Assembly: GCF_900102535.1 (NCBI RefSeq)
Contig: NZ_FNBP01000017.1
Coordinates: 1-32,609, forward strand
Direction of reading: 5' to 3'
Source: Sulfitobacter delicatus
GTDB taxonomy: Bacteria; Pseudomonadota; Alphaproteobacteria; Rhodobacterales; Rhodobacteraceae
DNA: 32,609 nt
The notes under the pieces are model-generated. The model was given only the letters and a program-made list of their open reading frames with translations, searched no databases and was not told where the DNA came from. Position numbers and translations under genes: made by a program. Shown one piece after another: positions 13,895-22,127 of this stretch (its first letter is position 1; each line of letters starts with the position of its first letter).

Positions 13895-14592
13895 GATCCG
13901 GTCCCTCCGGCGCTATTTTCCTGAATGCAGATGACGGTATCGCCAAGGCGCAGAACCCACTGGCGGTTCACCCCTGACACGCGAAGAACGCCGTCCTCGA
14001 TCTGCTGGCTGTTCACCGTCCGCTCGCGGCCTGCCGAATACTGGAAGATGGCAGGGACCGGGGCGTTTGGAGCAAAGCGGAAATAGGTGAATGTCCCATC
14101 GTCCCACACCGCTGTCGGCGTGATTTCCGAGCGTCCCGAGGCGGCATAGTTGTAATTCGGTGCCCTTTGCGCGACAGCATTCGTCGGGCGCGCTCGATCC
14201 TGTGGATACCGGAATTGGACAACGTAATAGGTCGGCGAGGACGATTCCGTGACGGTGAAATAGTAGCTGCGCCGATTGGTATAGACCGTGATGTTGGTGC
14301 TAACGCCACGAGCCAAAGGCTTGACGGCGAAGGCACGGCCCCCCGGAACGCCGTCGAGCTGGAAGCCTTCCGTGTCGCCAGCAAGGATCGAGCGGATGGT
14401 TTCGCCTTCACCAAACTCCACACTGGTCACATGGGTCAGGCTGACGCGAAGGCGGTAGACCTGCCCGTCCGCGTAGGTTGCGATCCGAACACGGCTGTCA
14501 TGGCTGCCCGCCCTCGGGTTGCTCTCCGCGAAGGCCGGAGCAACCGCCAGGGCAAGAGCGACGGACAGAAGGCCGGTTTTGAGCATCTTCAT
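13891..14592 (-). CDS. virB9: T4SS outer-membrane core protein VirB9
   Basis: A 233-aa periplasmic/outer-membrane protein with signal peptide MKMLKTGLLSVALALAVAPA, cleavage after AFA. It has the VirB9/TrbG features: RVRIATYADGQVYRL, a central KPLARGVSTNITVYTNRRSY-type segment, and the C-terminal WDDGTFTYFRFAPNAPVPAI beta domain. It pairs with the lipoprotein and VirB10 in the core complex. ATG 14592 is chosen over an in-frame ATG 78 nt upstream because it begins the signal peptide and has GGAG 7 nt before it. Confidence 0.96.
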   Translation of the reverse strand: MKMLKTGLLSVALALAVAPAFAESNPRAGSHDSRVRIATYADGQVYRLRVSLTHVTSVEFGEGETIRSILAGDTEGFQLDGVPGGRAFAVKPLARGVSTNITVYTNRRSYYFTVTESSSPTYYVVQFRYPQDRARPTNAVAQRAPNYNYAASGRSEITPTAVWDDGTFTYFRFAPNAPVPAIFQYSAGRERTVNSQQIEDGVLRVSGVNRQWVLRLGDTVICIQENSAGGTGS

Positions 14593-14593
14593 A

Positions 14594-15247
14594 TCAGTTC
14601 TCCATTCTGTCCGAGCGAATTGCGTATTCGGTGACGGTGAAGCCGAACGGGTTCGTCCAGACCTCATCAATCTGCCGCCGCTCTTCGGGCCGGAAGTCGA
14701 ACATCAGCGTGACCGTGAACAGGCCAGCTTGTACGCCCTGCTGCGACGTGAGCCGCTTGCGAAGGCGCACAGTGGCCCGGTTGTCCCCGATCCGGTTGAT
14801 GCTCAGAATTTCAACGTCGAGCCGGGCATCCGGGCCGTAGACGTTGGGCGGATAGTTCTCACTTGCACTGTTCCAGAGCTGGCGCAGCGAGGCAGCGGCG
14901 TTGCCGTCCGACATTGCCAGCACCCCGCGAACGCGCAGGTCGTTGTCGAGCTGGTTGTAAGTCTCCCGCTGGGTGACATAGCGGAAGACCGCAGCTTCAA
15001 TGACCGCCTGGTTCTCGGTGACGCGCACGGCCCCGACAGAGGCATTCGGCAGGGCCATGCCGGTATTGGGATCGTAGGGAACGACAACCGGCGCAGGATC
15101 AACATCGAGGACCGCGACCGCCATTCCTCCAAGGCATCCCAACACGCCGAAACCCAAACCGACGAAGGCCAGCTTCTGCCAGAGCTTTTCACGGCGACGG
15201 GCACCGTAAATCAGCTCTTCCTCAATGATTTCTTGATCCTTAGCCAC
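14594..15247 (-). CDS. virB8: T4SS inner-membrane assembly protein VirB8
   Basis: About 217 aa if translation starts at GTG 15247, which has GAGAGG 7 nt upstream; no ATG is suitably placed. A short charged cytoplasmic N-terminus (AKDQEIIEEELIYGARRREK) is followed by a membrane helix (LAFVGLGFGVLGCLGGMAVAVL, about residues 27-48). The periplasmic VirB8 domain has VVPYDPNTGMA, YVTQRETYNQ and the C-terminal NPFGFTVTEY strand. The size suits VirB8. It lies 13 nt after virB5 and 1 nt before virB9. Confidence 0.94.
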   Translation of the reverse strand: MAKDQEIIEEELIYGARRREKLWQKLAFVGLGFGVLGCLGGMAVAVLDVDPAPVVVPYDPNTGMALPNASVGAVRVTENQAVIEAAVFRYVTQRETYNQLDNDLRVRGVLAMSDGNAAASLRQLWNSASENYPPNVYGPDARLDVEILSINRIGDNRATVRLRKRLTSQQGVQAGLFTVTLMFDFRPEERRQIDEVWTNPFGFTVTEYAIRSDRMEN

Positions 15248-15260
15248 TTGCCTGCCTCTC

Positions 15261-16109
15261 TTAGTCTGCCGAAAGATCGGGCATGGTGAAGTCCATGTAG
15301 CGATCTTCTTCCGCCCGATCCGCTGCCTCGATGACGCCGGCCTGGCCCTCGCCCACGGTGCCAACCGCGAGAAGCTGCATGATCGAAACAAGAATGATGC
15401 CGTTCTCAGCCACGACGCGCGTGTTGAGGTCGATGCTTTCCTTCAGGGTTTCCATGTCACCCGTCAGGTCCACGAGGCGGTCGATCCGCTCAAGCGATTG
15501 CCCGGCTTCTGTGTAGCTGTTTTGCGCGGCGGCCGAGACCATCGCGCCAGTCGTTGCTTGGGTGGCAACACGTTCCGCACCGCCGTTCCCGCTGTTCGCC
15601 ATTTCCGAAAGCGTGTCTTCATCGAAACCGTGTTCGGCCAGAACGCGCTCCATCTGGGTGCGGATTTGGCTGGAACCGGAGCCCGTCAGGCCGCTCCAAT
15701 CGCCTTGCTGGATCGCGGCGATGGTGCCGGTAATGTCGCCAAATTCCTGATCGAGCAGCCCGTTCAGCCATTCTTCCATTTCCGTCGAAATGATCTCGGG
15801 AAGTTCGGCCAAGCCGGTCAGGGCGGCATAGGTTTCCTGAAGCTGCGCGTATTGCTCTTGCAGCGTCTGAAACTGGTTTTGCAGTTGCAGGAGCTGATCG
15901 TTCTGAAGGATTTCATCTTCGATCATCTGCTGAAGCTGACGGATTTCCTGCGCGATGTTCTGCGTGTCCACGGTAGGAACGCCTTGCGCATAGGCAGCCG
16001 GTGCCGTGGTCCCGAGCAGCGAAACGGGTGCGACAGTGAGGCCGAGGCCGAGGAAACCGGCGGTTGCGATTTTGCGGATCACCGCGCTGATGTTCATCGA
16101 CGGTTTCAT
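15261..16109 (-). CDS. virB5: T4SS minor pilin/adhesin VirB5
   Basis: A 282-aa exported protein. The signal peptide ends AYAQ near residue 42. It is followed by VPTVD, a Gln/Leu/Glu-rich helical segment (about 50-95), a central globular part and a C-terminal helix, the VirB5/TrbJ layout of a pilus-tip component. GGAGG lies 10 nt before the ATG; M5 is a possible start. Its start overlaps the stop of the upstream transglycosylase gene. Both ends of this protein resemble both ends of that neighbour (AQGVPTVD near the N-terminus, YMDFTMPDL against FMNFNMEDF at the C-terminus), which suggests duplication. Confidence 0.9.
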   Translation of the reverse strand: MKPSMNISAVIRKIATAGFLGLGLTVAPVSLLGTTAPAAYAQGVPTVDTQNIAQEIRQLQQMIEDEILQNDQLLQLQNQFQTLQEQYAQLQETYAALTGLAELPEIISTEMEEWLNGLLDQEFGDITGTIAAIQQGDWSGLTGSGSSQIRTQMERVLAEHGFDEDTLSEMANSGNGGAERVATQATTGAMVSAAAQNSYTEAGQSLERIDRLVDLTGDMETLKESIDLNTRVVAENGIILVSIMQLLAVGTVGEGQAGVIEAADRAEEDRYMDFTMPDLSAD

Positions 16110-17254
16110 CAGTCGAAATCCTCCATATTGAAGTTCATGAATTGCTGTTCACGCTGGCGGTCGGCTGCGAGCGCGATTGACTCGGCGCTTGCCGGGCGTG
16201 CCCGAGCGGCAAGGAGCCGGGCCATGATGGCGCTGAGCCGCCCAAACTCGGCACGGGCATAGGTGTTCAGCGCCATAGCCTCCTGCACATCCTCGGTTTC
16301 GCTGATCCGCTGGATGATGCTTTGAAGGCGGCGCGCGGCAGCTTCGACCGTCGCCATGCTGTTGTTTGCGTAGAAGCTGGCCCCGGCACCCGTGAAGGAG
16401 AGGTTCGAATTCGCGAGCAGCGCCGGGTCGATGGTGCCAACGGCATCGCCGCCGCCACCACGGGCCAGATACTCGTTGTATTTCGCCGGGATCACCTGAA
16501 CGTAGTGCTGCGTTTCCTGGAACGGCGGCACTCCGCCATAGTTCTGCACGTTGCCGGGGCCAGCGTTGTAGGCAGCGAGCGCGTGAATGATGTTGCCATC
16601 AAACATGGCAAGCATCTGCGCCAGATAGCGGGCGCCCCCTTCAACCTGCAAATACGGGCTGTCGTAGTAGTCGGGATAGATACCGAGATCGCCGGCGGTC
16701 CCGGGCATGATCTGGGTCAGGCCAAAAGCCCCGACTGGCGACCGCGCGCCGATGGAAAACCGGCTTTCCTGCCAAATCAGGGCTTGCAGCATGTAGCGCC
16801 ATTCCCTGACCGAAAACCCCGCTTGGCTGACACCTGAAAGGCCATGCGTTTCCTGCGCGACCTGGATAATCAGCTCTTCGACGTTCTTTGCCGCATCCCC
16901 GAACATCTGTGCTGCGCCGGGGTTGCTGTCTTCAGGGTCATAGACCACATCGGCCGACGCTTCGGGGTCTGCCCCATCTTCCAATGCGGAGACCATGCCC
17001 GGAATGCCTTGGCCGCCAAGGCTGGTTTGGGCGTCGAGGATCTGTTGCAGGATGGAGAGCTGTTCCTGCTCGATAGCCGCAATCTCTTCCTGCACCGCGA
17101 GCGTTTCGCGTTGTGTGGCGAGATCGCTTTCCCGATGAGCGTTCGACGCCTCGTTTCTGATAATCAGGCTACCGTCTACCGTGGGGACACCCTGCGCGAT
17201 CGCGCTGGTTCCCCACAGGAAGGCAATGGCCGTCAGTGCAGCCGTCTTACCCAT
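16109..17254 (-). CDS. Lytic transglycosylase embedded in VirB5-like ends
   Basis: A 381-aa exported protein. Signal peptide MGKTAALTAIAFLWGTSAIA, then AQGVPTVDG and a helical Gln/Glu-rich stretch (about 25-75) very like the start of the adjacent VirB5. Residues about 135-260 are an SLT (GH23) domain: the catalytic Glu is in ALIWQESRFSIGARS, followed by PVGAFGLTQIMPGTAGDLG and [12 protein letters not shown]. After it comes another helical part ending DRQREQQFMNFNMEDFD, close to the VirB5 C-terminus. It should cut peptidoglycan for T4SS assembly, possibly tethered to the pilus base through the VirB5-like parts. GGAGGG lies 8 nt before the ATG. It is a second transglycosylase besides VirB1. Confidence 0.88.
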   Translation of the reverse strand: MGKTAALTAIAFLWGTSAIAQGVPTVDGSLIIRNEASNAHRESDLATQRETLAVQEEIAAIEQEQLSILQQILDAQTSLGGQGIPGMVSALEDGADPEASADVVYDPEDSNPGAAQMFGDAAKNVEELIIQVAQETHGLSGVSQAGFSVREWRYMLQALIWQESRFSIGARSPVGAFGLTQIMPGTAGDLGIYPDYYDSPYLQVEGGARYLAQMLAMFDGNIIHALAAYNAGPGNVQNYGGVPPFQETQHYVQVIPAKYNEYLARGGGGDAVGTIDPALLANSNLSFTGAGASFYANNSMATVEAAARRLQSIIQRISETEDVQEAMALNTYARAEFGRLSAIMARLLAARARPASAESIALAADRQREQQFMNFNMEDFD

Positions 17255-17471
17255 CGCTAAGGCCCTCCGGGCCGCCGATCGCGGTAAAGGTGCAGGGTGC
17301 GGATTTGGTCGAAATCCGGGCCTGCGACTGCGGCTCACTGGTCGGAAGGAAGGCCATGCTGTTACTGCTGCGCGTCACAGTGTCGAAACAATTCGCTTCG
17401 GACGGCCGATACTCGGCACAGCCAGCGACACCGAGAGCGGTCAGCATAATCAGGATTGCAGTAGGTTTCAT
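17247..17471 (-). CDS. Small lipoprotein in the virB operon (VirB7- or Eex-like position)
   Basis: A 74-aa protein with a lipoprotein signal (MKPTAILIMLTALGVAGC, predicted lipid-modified Cys18). The mature part has two more cysteines (NCFDTV, APCTF). VirB7 lipoproteins cap VirB9 in the outer membrane, while small lipoproteins at similar places can be entry-exclusion proteins such as EexN; sequence alone does not decide. It lies between virB4 and the transglycosylase, not next to virB8-B9. It overlaps virB4 by ATGA, has GGAGG 5 nt upstream, and overlaps the next gene by 8 nt. Confidence 0.82.
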   Translation of the reverse strand: MKPTAILIMLTALGVAGCAEYRPSEANCFDTVTRSSNSMAFLPTSEPQSQARISTKSAPCTFTAIGGPEGLSDG

Positions 17472-19831
17472 TCGACCCTCCAAAAATCTTCACGCTGGCG
17501 GTAATCGGCACCCACCAACTGTTCACCTTTTTCCATCCCGCCGAGGACGGTTAGGAGCGGCCCGAGGGCGCTCAAATCTGCATTGATGACGACCGATCCC
17601 TGGTCATCCCGAACCAGCCCCATGCGCGACGCCGGGCTGGACGTGAGCAGCACGTCCAGTTCCTTGTCGTGAAGGTTCAGCATCGCGTAGTCCGATGCCT
17701 TGGCCCGGATGTTCGGCAACAGGATTTGCGTCGGCACCGCTTCAACGATGGTTTTGCCGGTGCGGGTCTGTTCGAGTTGACTGGCATACTGCGTCATCAT
17801 CACGACGACCGCATTTTGCTTCCGGGCCGTCACGAGCCAGTTCGAGAGGCGTTCAGCGAAATAGCCGTTGTCGAGAGCTTTCCACGCCTCATCAATGACA
17901 ATGATGGTTGGCTTGCGGTCCTCGATAACCCGTTCCACGCGGCGGAAGAGGTAGGACAGCACAGCCATCCGCTCTTTCTCGCTTTCGCTGTCCAGAATGC
18001 CAGTCAGATCGAAGCCGACAACTTCGCCGTCGAGCGAGAACGTGTCTTCACGGTTCTGGCCGAAAATCCAGCCATACCGGCCCTCGGCAGTCCATTCTTG
18101 CAGGCGTTCATGAAGATCTCCGCCATCATCGGCCGAGATAAAGAGCGAGGCCAGATCGTGCCAGTTGCGCAGGTTCGCATCGCTGGCCGTCGCGTTCTGC
18201 CGAACCACCTGCTGAATAAGGTTCGTCTGCGCGGGGGTCAGCGGCTTGTCCGAACGATGGATCAGCGAGGCCAGCCAGTCGGAGAGCCATGCCTGACCGC
18301 GTTCGTCAATCTCGGTCCAGAGCGGGTTGAGCCCGGTCGCGTCACCGGCTTTGATCGAGGAATAGCGGCCACCGTTAGCGCGCACCGCCATTTCCATGCC
18401 CAAGCGATAGTCGAACACGAAAAGACGTGCCCCGGCTCGCCGGGCCTGCGTCATCAGGAATGCCGAGAGAACCGACTTCCCCGAGCCAGGACGCCCAAGG
18501 ATCAGCGTGTGACCGCCGGTCGGCTCTTTGTCCGGGGAGCCTTGTTCATGGTAATTGAACGAGAAGGCCGAGCGTTCCGGCGTGGGGAACATGGTGATGA
18601 CCTTGCCCCACGGCACCTGGTCCGCTGTCTTACCGAGCGGCGTCCGGTGGAACGCGGCGAAGTCCGCGAAATTCCGGTTCGTCACCGCCCCTTTTCGGCT
18701 CCGCGCGTGCCCGTTGCCGGGGTGTTGGGCAAAGAAATGGGTGGCGCTGGCGAAGCCTTCGGCAATCAGGTTCACACCTTCGGTCGAGGCTGTGTTCTTG
18801 ATCTCGCCGCCGATGTTTGCCAGCTTTTCTTCGCTGTCCGCGAACACGGCCACCGACATATGGTGATCGCCAAAGCTCAGACGCTTCGATTCAAGATCAT
18901 CGAGCGCGGTGGGCAGCTCTTCGAGCAGCGACACCGCGCCATCGTTGGCCGATGCCCGCAAGCGCATCTGCCGCTTGATCCGCCCTGCCATCCAGTTGCT
19001 GTTGATGGGGGTGAAGCTGTGCGTCACGATCATATCGACCGGCAGGCTCAGCTCATCGAACATCGTGCAATGCGTCTTCTCGGGGTAGTCCTTCACCGCG
19101 AAGATCGAGCCGATACGCGGGCCGGTTGCCCCATCGGAGAGAAAGAACTTGTCGCCTTTGAAGGTGACGCGCGTGTTCGCCACGTTTTCGGCAACGATTG
19201 TCGTGCGGGCACCGCGATACAGCGGCAGCTCTTGGCCGGTGTTCAACGCGCCCAGGAAGCCAAGAAGCTCGCCCGAAGGCTCATTGAGCAGCCGGGGGTT
19301 CATGTCTGCGAAGGATGACATAAGGAAGCGAACAACCTCCTGAAGCCTGCCCATCCGCTTTTCCGTTTGCGCCCGCAGCAGCTCGGCCGACTTGGCCGCG
19401 CGCAGCGGCAACTTAGAGCCGACAGCCGGGCGGTTCATGACGGTAAGCGTCAGCGTCTTGTCCCGCAAATGGCGCTGACCGAGAGCCTGCCGCCAGCGAC
19501 GATCCACAGCCGCGGCGAAGCTATCGCCTTCGACCGGAACGAGATCAGGCGTGATCGCTTTTGAAACTTTGTGGACATAGAACGAGCATTCCGGCCCGAT
19601 CCGCGCGACCACGGACGCAAAGAGCGCCCGTGTGCGGTCCAGATATTCGTCGTCGGTGGTGTTGCTGTTCACCCCGTCCAGACGGATGCACTGAAATAGT
19701 TCATTGCCCCGCGTCCGCACGGTCTTGTCGTCAACGAGGCTGATATAGGGCAGCATCGAAGCGAGCTTCACTTCACGCCCGAACCAGCCAGGCAGCAGCG
19801 AACGGGGGTCATAATTCGTATCACGGGGCAT
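17468..19831 (-). CDS. virB4: T4SS ATPase VirB4
   Basis: A 787-aa cytoplasmic/inner-membrane ATPase that powers pilin extraction and substrate transfer. The N-terminal CagE/TrbE/VirB domain (about 20-420) includes FFLSDGATGPRIGSIFAVKD. Walker A GRPGSGKS is at residues 446-453, Walker B IIVIDEAW at about 643-650, and a VVMMTQYASQLEQTRTGK segment follows. Length is typical. The start overlaps virB3 by 11 nt. A 549-codon open frame lies antisense to it, but it is a codon-periodicity shadow. Confidence 0.97.
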   Translation of the reverse strand: MPRDTNYDPRSLLPGWFGREVKLASMLPYISLVDDKTVRTRGNELFQCIRLDGVNSNTTDDEYLDRTRALFASVVARIGPECSFYVHKVSKAITPDLVPVEGDSFAAAVDRRWRQALGQRHLRDKTLTLTVMNRPAVGSKLPLRAAKSAELLRAQTEKRMGRLQEVVRFLMSSFADMNPRLLNEPSGELLGFLGALNTGQELPLYRGARTTIVAENVANTRVTFKGDKFFLSDGATGPRIGSIFAVKDYPEKTHCTMFDELSLPVDMIVTHSFTPINSNWMAGRIKRQMRLRASANDGAVSLLEELPTALDDLESKRLSFGDHHMSVAVFADSEEKLANIGGEIKNTASTEGVNLIAEGFASATHFFAQHPGNGHARSRKGAVTNRNFADFAAFHRTPLGKTADQVPWGKVITMFPTPERSAFSFNYHEQGSPDKEPTGGHTLILGRPGSGKSVLSAFLMTQARRAGARLFVFDYRLGMEMAVRANGGRYSSIKAGDATGLNPLWTEIDERGQAWLSDWLASLIHRSDKPLTPAQTNLIQQVVRQNATASDANLRNWHDLASLFISADDGGDLHERLQEWTAEGRYGWIFGQNREDTFSLDGEVVGFDLTGILDSESEKERMAVLSYLFRRVERVIEDRKPTIIVIDEAWKALDNGYFAERLSNWLVTARKQNAVVVMMTQYASQLEQTRTGKTIVEAVPTQILLPNIRAKASDYAMLNLHDKELDVLLTSSPASRMGLVRDDQGSVVINADLSALGPLLTVLGGMEKGEQLVGADYRQREDFWRVE

Positions 19832-20099
19832 AGCTGTCTCCGCCGTGGATTTTGCGATTGAGGGTCGGGCGCGTGACCTGCAAGGCCGTCACCACCACGT
19901 CGAGGAAATTTTCGTCCCAATCCGCCGCCTTCCACAGCAGGGGATAGGCAGCCGCCGCGATAGCCGCGACTGCCCAATGCTGAAGCCAGACGAAGATCAG
20001 AACAGACCCGAAAAGCCAGACCATCGCATACATGATCGGCAGCCCGAGAAGTTTGGGAGGCCGCACAAGGCCAAGGAAAAGACGAGACTGTTCCGCCAT
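19821..20099 (-). CDS. virB3: T4SS inner-membrane protein VirB3
   Basis: A 92-aa protein with the VirB3/TrbD layout: a short N-terminal LFLGLVRPPKLLGLPIMYAM segment, then two close membrane helices (about 18-60) and a polar C-terminus (VVTALQVTRPTLNRKIHGGD). VirB3 works with VirB4 in pilus biogenesis. GGAG lies 8 nt before the ATG. It is 12 nt from virB2 and overlaps virB4. Confidence 0.93.
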   Translation of the reverse strand: MAEQSRLFLGLVRPPKLLGLPIMYAMVWLFGSVLIFVWLQHWAVAAIAAAAYPLLWKAADWDENFLDVVVTALQVTRPTLNRKIHGGDSYAP

Positions 20100-20111
20100 C
20101 GTGCCAGCTCC

Positions 20112-20402
20112 TTACGAAGACCAGATTGCGGAAACGATGGTCGGCGCGGCAGCGATACCCGCGATTGCCACCACAACCCACATGGCCTGACGGAAATCGA
20201 GAATGCCGAAGAGCCACGACAGGAAGACACCGATCAGCGCCAGCGTGCCGATCACGATCCCAAGGGGGCCGGTGATCGCGTCCACGATGCCCTGAAGCAC
20301 ATCCTGGACTGGCGATAGGTCGATGCTTTGCGCCAGAGCGGGTTCTGCCAGCATCAGCAGAACCCCGCAGAGCGCGACGAAGACGTTAAGATTAGGCTTC
20401 AT
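20112..20402 (-). CDS. virB2: T4SS major pilin VirB2
   Basis: A 96-aa pilin precursor with a signal peptide ([20 protein letters not shown], cleavage after ALA), a short polar segment, then two hydrophobic helices (about 43-68 and 73-93) joined by FGILDFRQ, the usual VirB2 hairpin. The start overlaps the virB1 stop by ATGA, and GGAG lies 7 nt upstream. Confidence 0.93.
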   Translation of the reverse strand: MKPNLNVFVALCGVLLMLAEPALAQSIDLSPVQDVLQGIVDAITGPLGIVIGTLALIGVFLSWLFGILDFRQAMWVVVAIAGIAAAPTIVSAIWSS

Positions 20403-21082
20403 GAATGTTCTCCTTCGAGCCTGTTGAAAACTGCCAGCACGCGGCTGACGTGGTTTTGCGTCTCCCGATAGGGTGGGATGCCGCCATGCCGCTCCACCGC
20501 CTCGGGGCCCGCGTTGTAGGCGGCCAAAGCAAGTCGAGCGTCCCCAAAGCGGGCCAGCATCATCAGGAGATACCGCGCAGACCCGTCGAGGTTCTGTTGC
20601 CAGTCGTGGGGATCGACGCCGAGATTGGCCGCCGTCGCTGGCATGAGCTGCCCCAACCCGATTGCGCCGACATGGCTGCGGGCACTCGGGTTGTAGGCAC
20701 TCTCAATTTCAATGTTCGCTTGATAGAGCAGCCGCCATTCGGTCACGCTGATGTTCGCGCGGCGCAGAGCCGGATGGCTCGCGTAGCGAAGGGCGGTCTG
20801 GTCGATGGCATTCAGGATCGCGGGCCGGGGGGCGACGGCGCGAGGGGCGACAGCAGCCACGCGGAACGAACCGTCCTCTTCCTCAGCTGCATCCCGGTCA
20901 CGGCCGAACAGCATCAGCTCGTCGGAAGCCGATCCTTGGCCGACACCATCATTGTAATTTCGGGCGAAGTTGGTTTGCGGGGTGGAGGGACGAAGCGATC
21001 CATCGCCCTCCATCACCAGCACCATGCCCTGAGCCAGAGCAACGGTGCAGGACAGCGCCAGAGCGGCGCTAGTCGTCGTCAG
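20399..21082 (-). CDS. virB1: T4SS lytic transglycosylase VirB1; start codon unresolved
   Basis: The conserved part is an SLT (GH23) domain: catalytic Glu in [17 protein letters not shown], then [19 protein letters not shown] and [17 protein letters not shown]. It would open peptidoglycan for T4SS assembly. Upstream, in frame, is a signal-peptide-like stretch ([20 protein letters not shown]) with no ATG, GTG or TTG in front of it close by. The first AUG after it is at 21025 (208 aa), which would remove the signal; the frame stays open to ATG 21406. The listed end uses CTG 21082 as the least bad choice. Translational coupling to the upstream gene, which ends at 21069 inside this region, a non-AUG start, or a small indel are all possible. 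Confidence 0.78.
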   Translation of the reverse strand: MTTTSAALALSCTVALAQGMVLVMEGDGSLRPSTPQTNFARNYNDGVGQGSASDELMLFGRDRDAAEEEDGSFRVAAVAPRAVAPRPAILNAIDQTALRYASHPALRRANISVTEWRLLYQANIEIESAYNPSARSHVGAIGLGQLMPATAANLGVDPHDWQQNLDGSARYLLMMLARFGDARLALAAYNAGPEAVERHGGIPPYRETQNHVSRVLAVFNRLEGEHS

Positions 21083-21437
21083 ATAGCGTGTTGCCGTTCG
21101 GCAGAACGTGGAGGGCGCGGCCCCCTTTTCGCAGCGGGATGTGAATCGGATCGAAGCCAAACCCTTCGAGGAAGGAGATGAGGCCGTTCGCGGTCTTGAA
21201 GAGCCGCAATTGGATTTCCTCTTCCTGCTTGTTCCATCGGCGTCCCGGCACAAGCAGCTTCTCAACCGATCTGTCTTCGGTGACAGCCCGGATGAACCAC
21301 TCCCCATACCAGACTGCATTTTTTCGGAACGCTGGGGTTTTACATACAACCTCAGCTTGATACCCCTGCTGCAAGAGGACCCTGAATTGCGTCTCTGTAA
21401 CCACATTAGGCGCTTCTTTGTTTAGGTCTGTCCTCAC
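21069..21437 (-). CDS. First gene of the virB operon, unknown function
   Basis: About 122 aa starting at GTG 21437 (GGGGAAG about 9 nt upstream). A soluble basic protein containing [40 protein letters not shown] and [20 protein letters not shown] segments. No signal peptide or recognised domain. As the first gene after the operator-like palindrome it could be a regulator of the transfer operon, but no clear helix-turn-helix is visible. Its stop lies inside the signal-peptide-coding part of virB1. Confidence 0.7.
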   Translation of the reverse strand: MRTDLNKEAPNVVTETQFRVLLQQGYQAEVVCKTPAFRKNAVWYGEWFIRAVTEDRSVEKLLVPGRRWNKQEEEIQLRLFKTANGLISFLEGFGFDPIHIPLRKGGRALHVLPNGNTLSDDD

Positions 21438-21501
21438 GATCGGCGCTTCCCCTTCTGGTTAACGGACCGTGAACCCTTCTCGGGCCCTTCAGTCCTACGA
21501 C

Positions 21502-21537
21502 ATTATAAGATGGGGCGCAACATTGTAATGTTGCGCC
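21502..21537 (-). promoter_or_regulatory. virB operon promoter with overlapping palindromic operator
   Basis: On the minus strand a perfect -10 TATAAT lies at 21507-21502, with ATTACA (4/6 to the -35 consensus) at 21529-21524, spacer 16. A perfect palindrome with 11-nt arms (GGCGCAACATT / AATGTTGCGCC, centre GT) at 21514-21537 covers the -35 and spacer, so a dimeric regulator could block transcription. The region 21438-21614 is otherwise free of genes and may also hold the promoter of the rightward gene at 21615. Confidence 0.68.
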
Positions 21538-21614
21538 TCGCAGAAAGTTCTGCTCTAAGGCACCAATACACATCACCAACCAAATTCCCAAGTGATCTAA
21601 AGGGACAGCGCAGG

Positions 21615-21905
21615 ATGCCGAGAACGCAGCTACCGGCCTACATGCTTATAATGTCGTCTATTTTTCCGGCTTCCGGGGTGCAAGCAAATACCTGCTTTCC
21701 CCCCGAACGGCCCTTCGTTCCCGCAGAAATCGAGTCCGCAAGGGAGTATCGCGAGCTGATCTATGACGACTTCCAGATCTACTTCGAGGACTTCAGCGCC
21801 TACCTGCAATGTCTCGATCAAGAACGGGCGCGGGCCTTCCAGGAAGGGCAGGAGGTCAGCGAGGAATACCGACGCTTCTTCGATCAAGTGGTCTCCGACG
21901 ACTGA
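21615..21905 (+). CDS. Small exported protein of unknown function (96 aa)
   Basis: The N-terminus MPRTQLPAYMLIMSSIFPAS with cleavage near VQANT looks like a signal peptide; M10 (21642) is an alternative start. The mature part is acidic and helical (AEIESAREYRELIYDDFQIY, DFSAYLQCLDQERARAFQEG) with two cysteines. Divergent from the virB operon. AAGGGA lies 10 nt before the ATG. I do not recognise a family. Position beside the transfer operon suggests a surface role such as exclusion, which is speculation. Confidence 0.65.
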   Translation: MPRTQLPAYMLIMSSIFPASGVQANTCFPPERPFVPAEIESAREYRELIYDDFQIYFEDFSAYLQCLDQERARAFQEGQEVSEEYRRFFDQVVSDD

Positions 21906-22076
21906 TACCCCTCTAGTTGAGCGGTTTTCCGCTCATCGCCGTGGATACGCTTGCGGCCGAACCTGGCAGATGAACGCCTGCGAGGAGCTGGCGTGAACAG
22001 CCCTTGCCCCGTCCTGCAAGATGATTTTCAACCGGAATATGTTGCCAATCGGACTGCATTCGCCTTATCACAAGAT

Positions 22077-22100
22077 TATAAGGGTGCGCCCTTCCTTATA
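22077..22100. promoter_or_regulatory. Inverted repeat upstream of the exported-protein gene at 22128
   Basis: TATAAGG (22077-22083) and CCTTATA (22094-22100) form a perfect 7-bp inverted repeat, with a nested AAGGG-TGCG-CCCTT. A -10-like TATAAG lies in it, about 45 nt before the start codon, so it may be an operator on the promoter. In the gap 21906-22127 the only other structure is a hairpin GAGCGG-TTTT-CCGCTC soon after 21905. Confidence 0.4.
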
Positions 22101-22127
22101 GCACCGCCATTCATCGAAGGAGATACC

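Noticed and set aside
17669..19318. 549-codon plus-strand open frame antisense to virB4
   Set aside because: It is a shadow of GC-rich codon periodicity; virB4 on the minus strand has all family motifs, and this frame has no recognisable domain.
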